From Roseospira goensis (lineage in GTDB: Bacteria; Pseudomonadota; Alphaproteobacteria; Rhodospirillales; Rhodospirillaceae): a stretch of DNA of 64,000 bases. Shown here one piece after another: positions 63,669 through 64,000 of the stretch. The DNA is taken from positions 168,222 through 232,221 of the forward strand of contig NZ_JACIGI010000002.1 in NCBI RefSeq assembly GCF_014197795.1. The letters are read 5' to 3'. A program made the translations under genes and the position numbers. The notes under the pieces are model-generated. The model was not told the origin of the DNA. It made no database searches and saw nothing but the letters and a program-made list of their open reading frames with translations. The first letter of the stretch is position 1, and each line of letters opens with the position of its first letter.

Positions 63669-64000
63669 TTGTCCTTCGATGACCCTATGTCCTGGCTTGG
63701 AGGCTGGGAAGGCTACCGCGTTGAGACGATCCAGCGGCGTGAGGGTGAGCAGCCGGAAGTCTGGGTTTTCCTGGGCTTCCAGCCGGGCGCGGCGTTGATC
63801 TGCGACGGCTGCGGTGAGGCGGCCGACGCGGTGCATGACATTGAGTGTCGAGTGGTCCGTGACCTTCCGATTCTTGACGCCACGACCTTCGTGTCGGTCC
63901 CGCGGCGCCGGGTCGCGTGCCCCCGGTGCGGTCCACGCCTTGAACGCCTGTCGTGGCTGGCGCGCTATGCCCGGGTGACAACCCGTCTGGCTGAGAGTGT
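63669..64000 (+). mobile_element. ISL3-family transposase, 5' part (cut by window end)
   Basis: About 110 residues visible: MSWLGGWEGYRVETIQRREG, then a zinc-ribbon typical of ISL3 transposases with CDGCG and CPRCG pairs about 40 residues apart. Start is TTG at 63669 or ATG at 63687; AGGGAGG at 63657-63663 fits the TTG. The DDE domain and the right end lie outside. The left inverted repeat cannot be delimited without the other end. Confidence 0.85.

Overview
The window is GC-rich chromosomal DNA from an alphaproteobacterium, most likely a member of the Rhodospirillales or a close relative. The evidence is the very high GC content, the CIRCE-controlled groES-groEL operon, a GTTC-N7-GTTC LexA box of the alphaproteobacterial type before an imuA-imuB-dnaE2 cassette, the order LpxH-like/glycosyltransferase/waaA/lpxK, and mostly housekeeping gene content. 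The taxonomic placement is inference; no rRNA or tRNA gene was found.

Layout. 1-6.8 kb: groEL (cut by the window edge), groES with promoter and CIRCE, then a leftward lipid A/LPS run (lpxK, waaA, a GT4 glycosyltransferase, an LpxH-like phosphoesterase). 7-12 kb: a diacylglycerol-kinase-family enzyme, a FlgO-like lipoprotein with a second lipoprotein, apaG and a secreted VWA protein. 12.2-22.1 kb: an apparent catabolic locus. It holds an AcoA/AcoB-like E1 pair, an E2-like lipoyl/alpha-beta hydrolase fusion, an SDR, a possible cyclophilin-like protein, an FCD-GntR regulator, a complete TRAP transporter and an ATC-hydrolase-family protein. A perfect 16-bp palindrome precedes the first gene. 22-29.8 kb: a GT-A-like protein, trmB, metK, class II DAHP synthase, nicotinate phosphoribosyltransferase, a small membrane protein and a metallophosphoesterase. 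29.8-35.4 kb: the imuA-imuB-dnaE2 SOS mutasome. 35.6-38.7 kb: a semialdehyde dehydrogenase and a class III aminotransferase, probably for GABA-type amines. 39-44.9 kb: a DUF900 hydrolase, LhgO-like oxidase, TM1410/GH114-like secreted protein, GT4 glycosyltransferase and thiE. 44.9-48.8 kb: DUF29, a RelE/HigA-type toxin-antitoxin pair, epmA, efp and an inositol-phosphatase-family gene. 49-53.3 kb: an OmpA-like protein with an ExbB/MotA-like and MotB-like pair. 53.8-60.1 kb: a four-gene biotin-dependent transcarboxylase set beside a DUF4914-type P-loop protein. 60.7-64 kb: a P-type cation ATPase and the start of an ISL3-type transposase.

The most unusual structures are in the repeats. A toxin-antitoxin cassette sits between perfect 40-bp direct repeats made from the 3' end of epmA, and its toxin gene carries an apparent one-base frameshift. 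Two related palindromic hairpins are arrayed at four intergenic sites, each next to a gene's 3' end. A pair of diverged ~110-bp elements flanks the DUF4914-type gene, and five 15-bp repeats each carrying a stop codon and an AAGGA motif lie at the end of the biotin-carrier gene. No CRISPR array or complete mobile element was seen.
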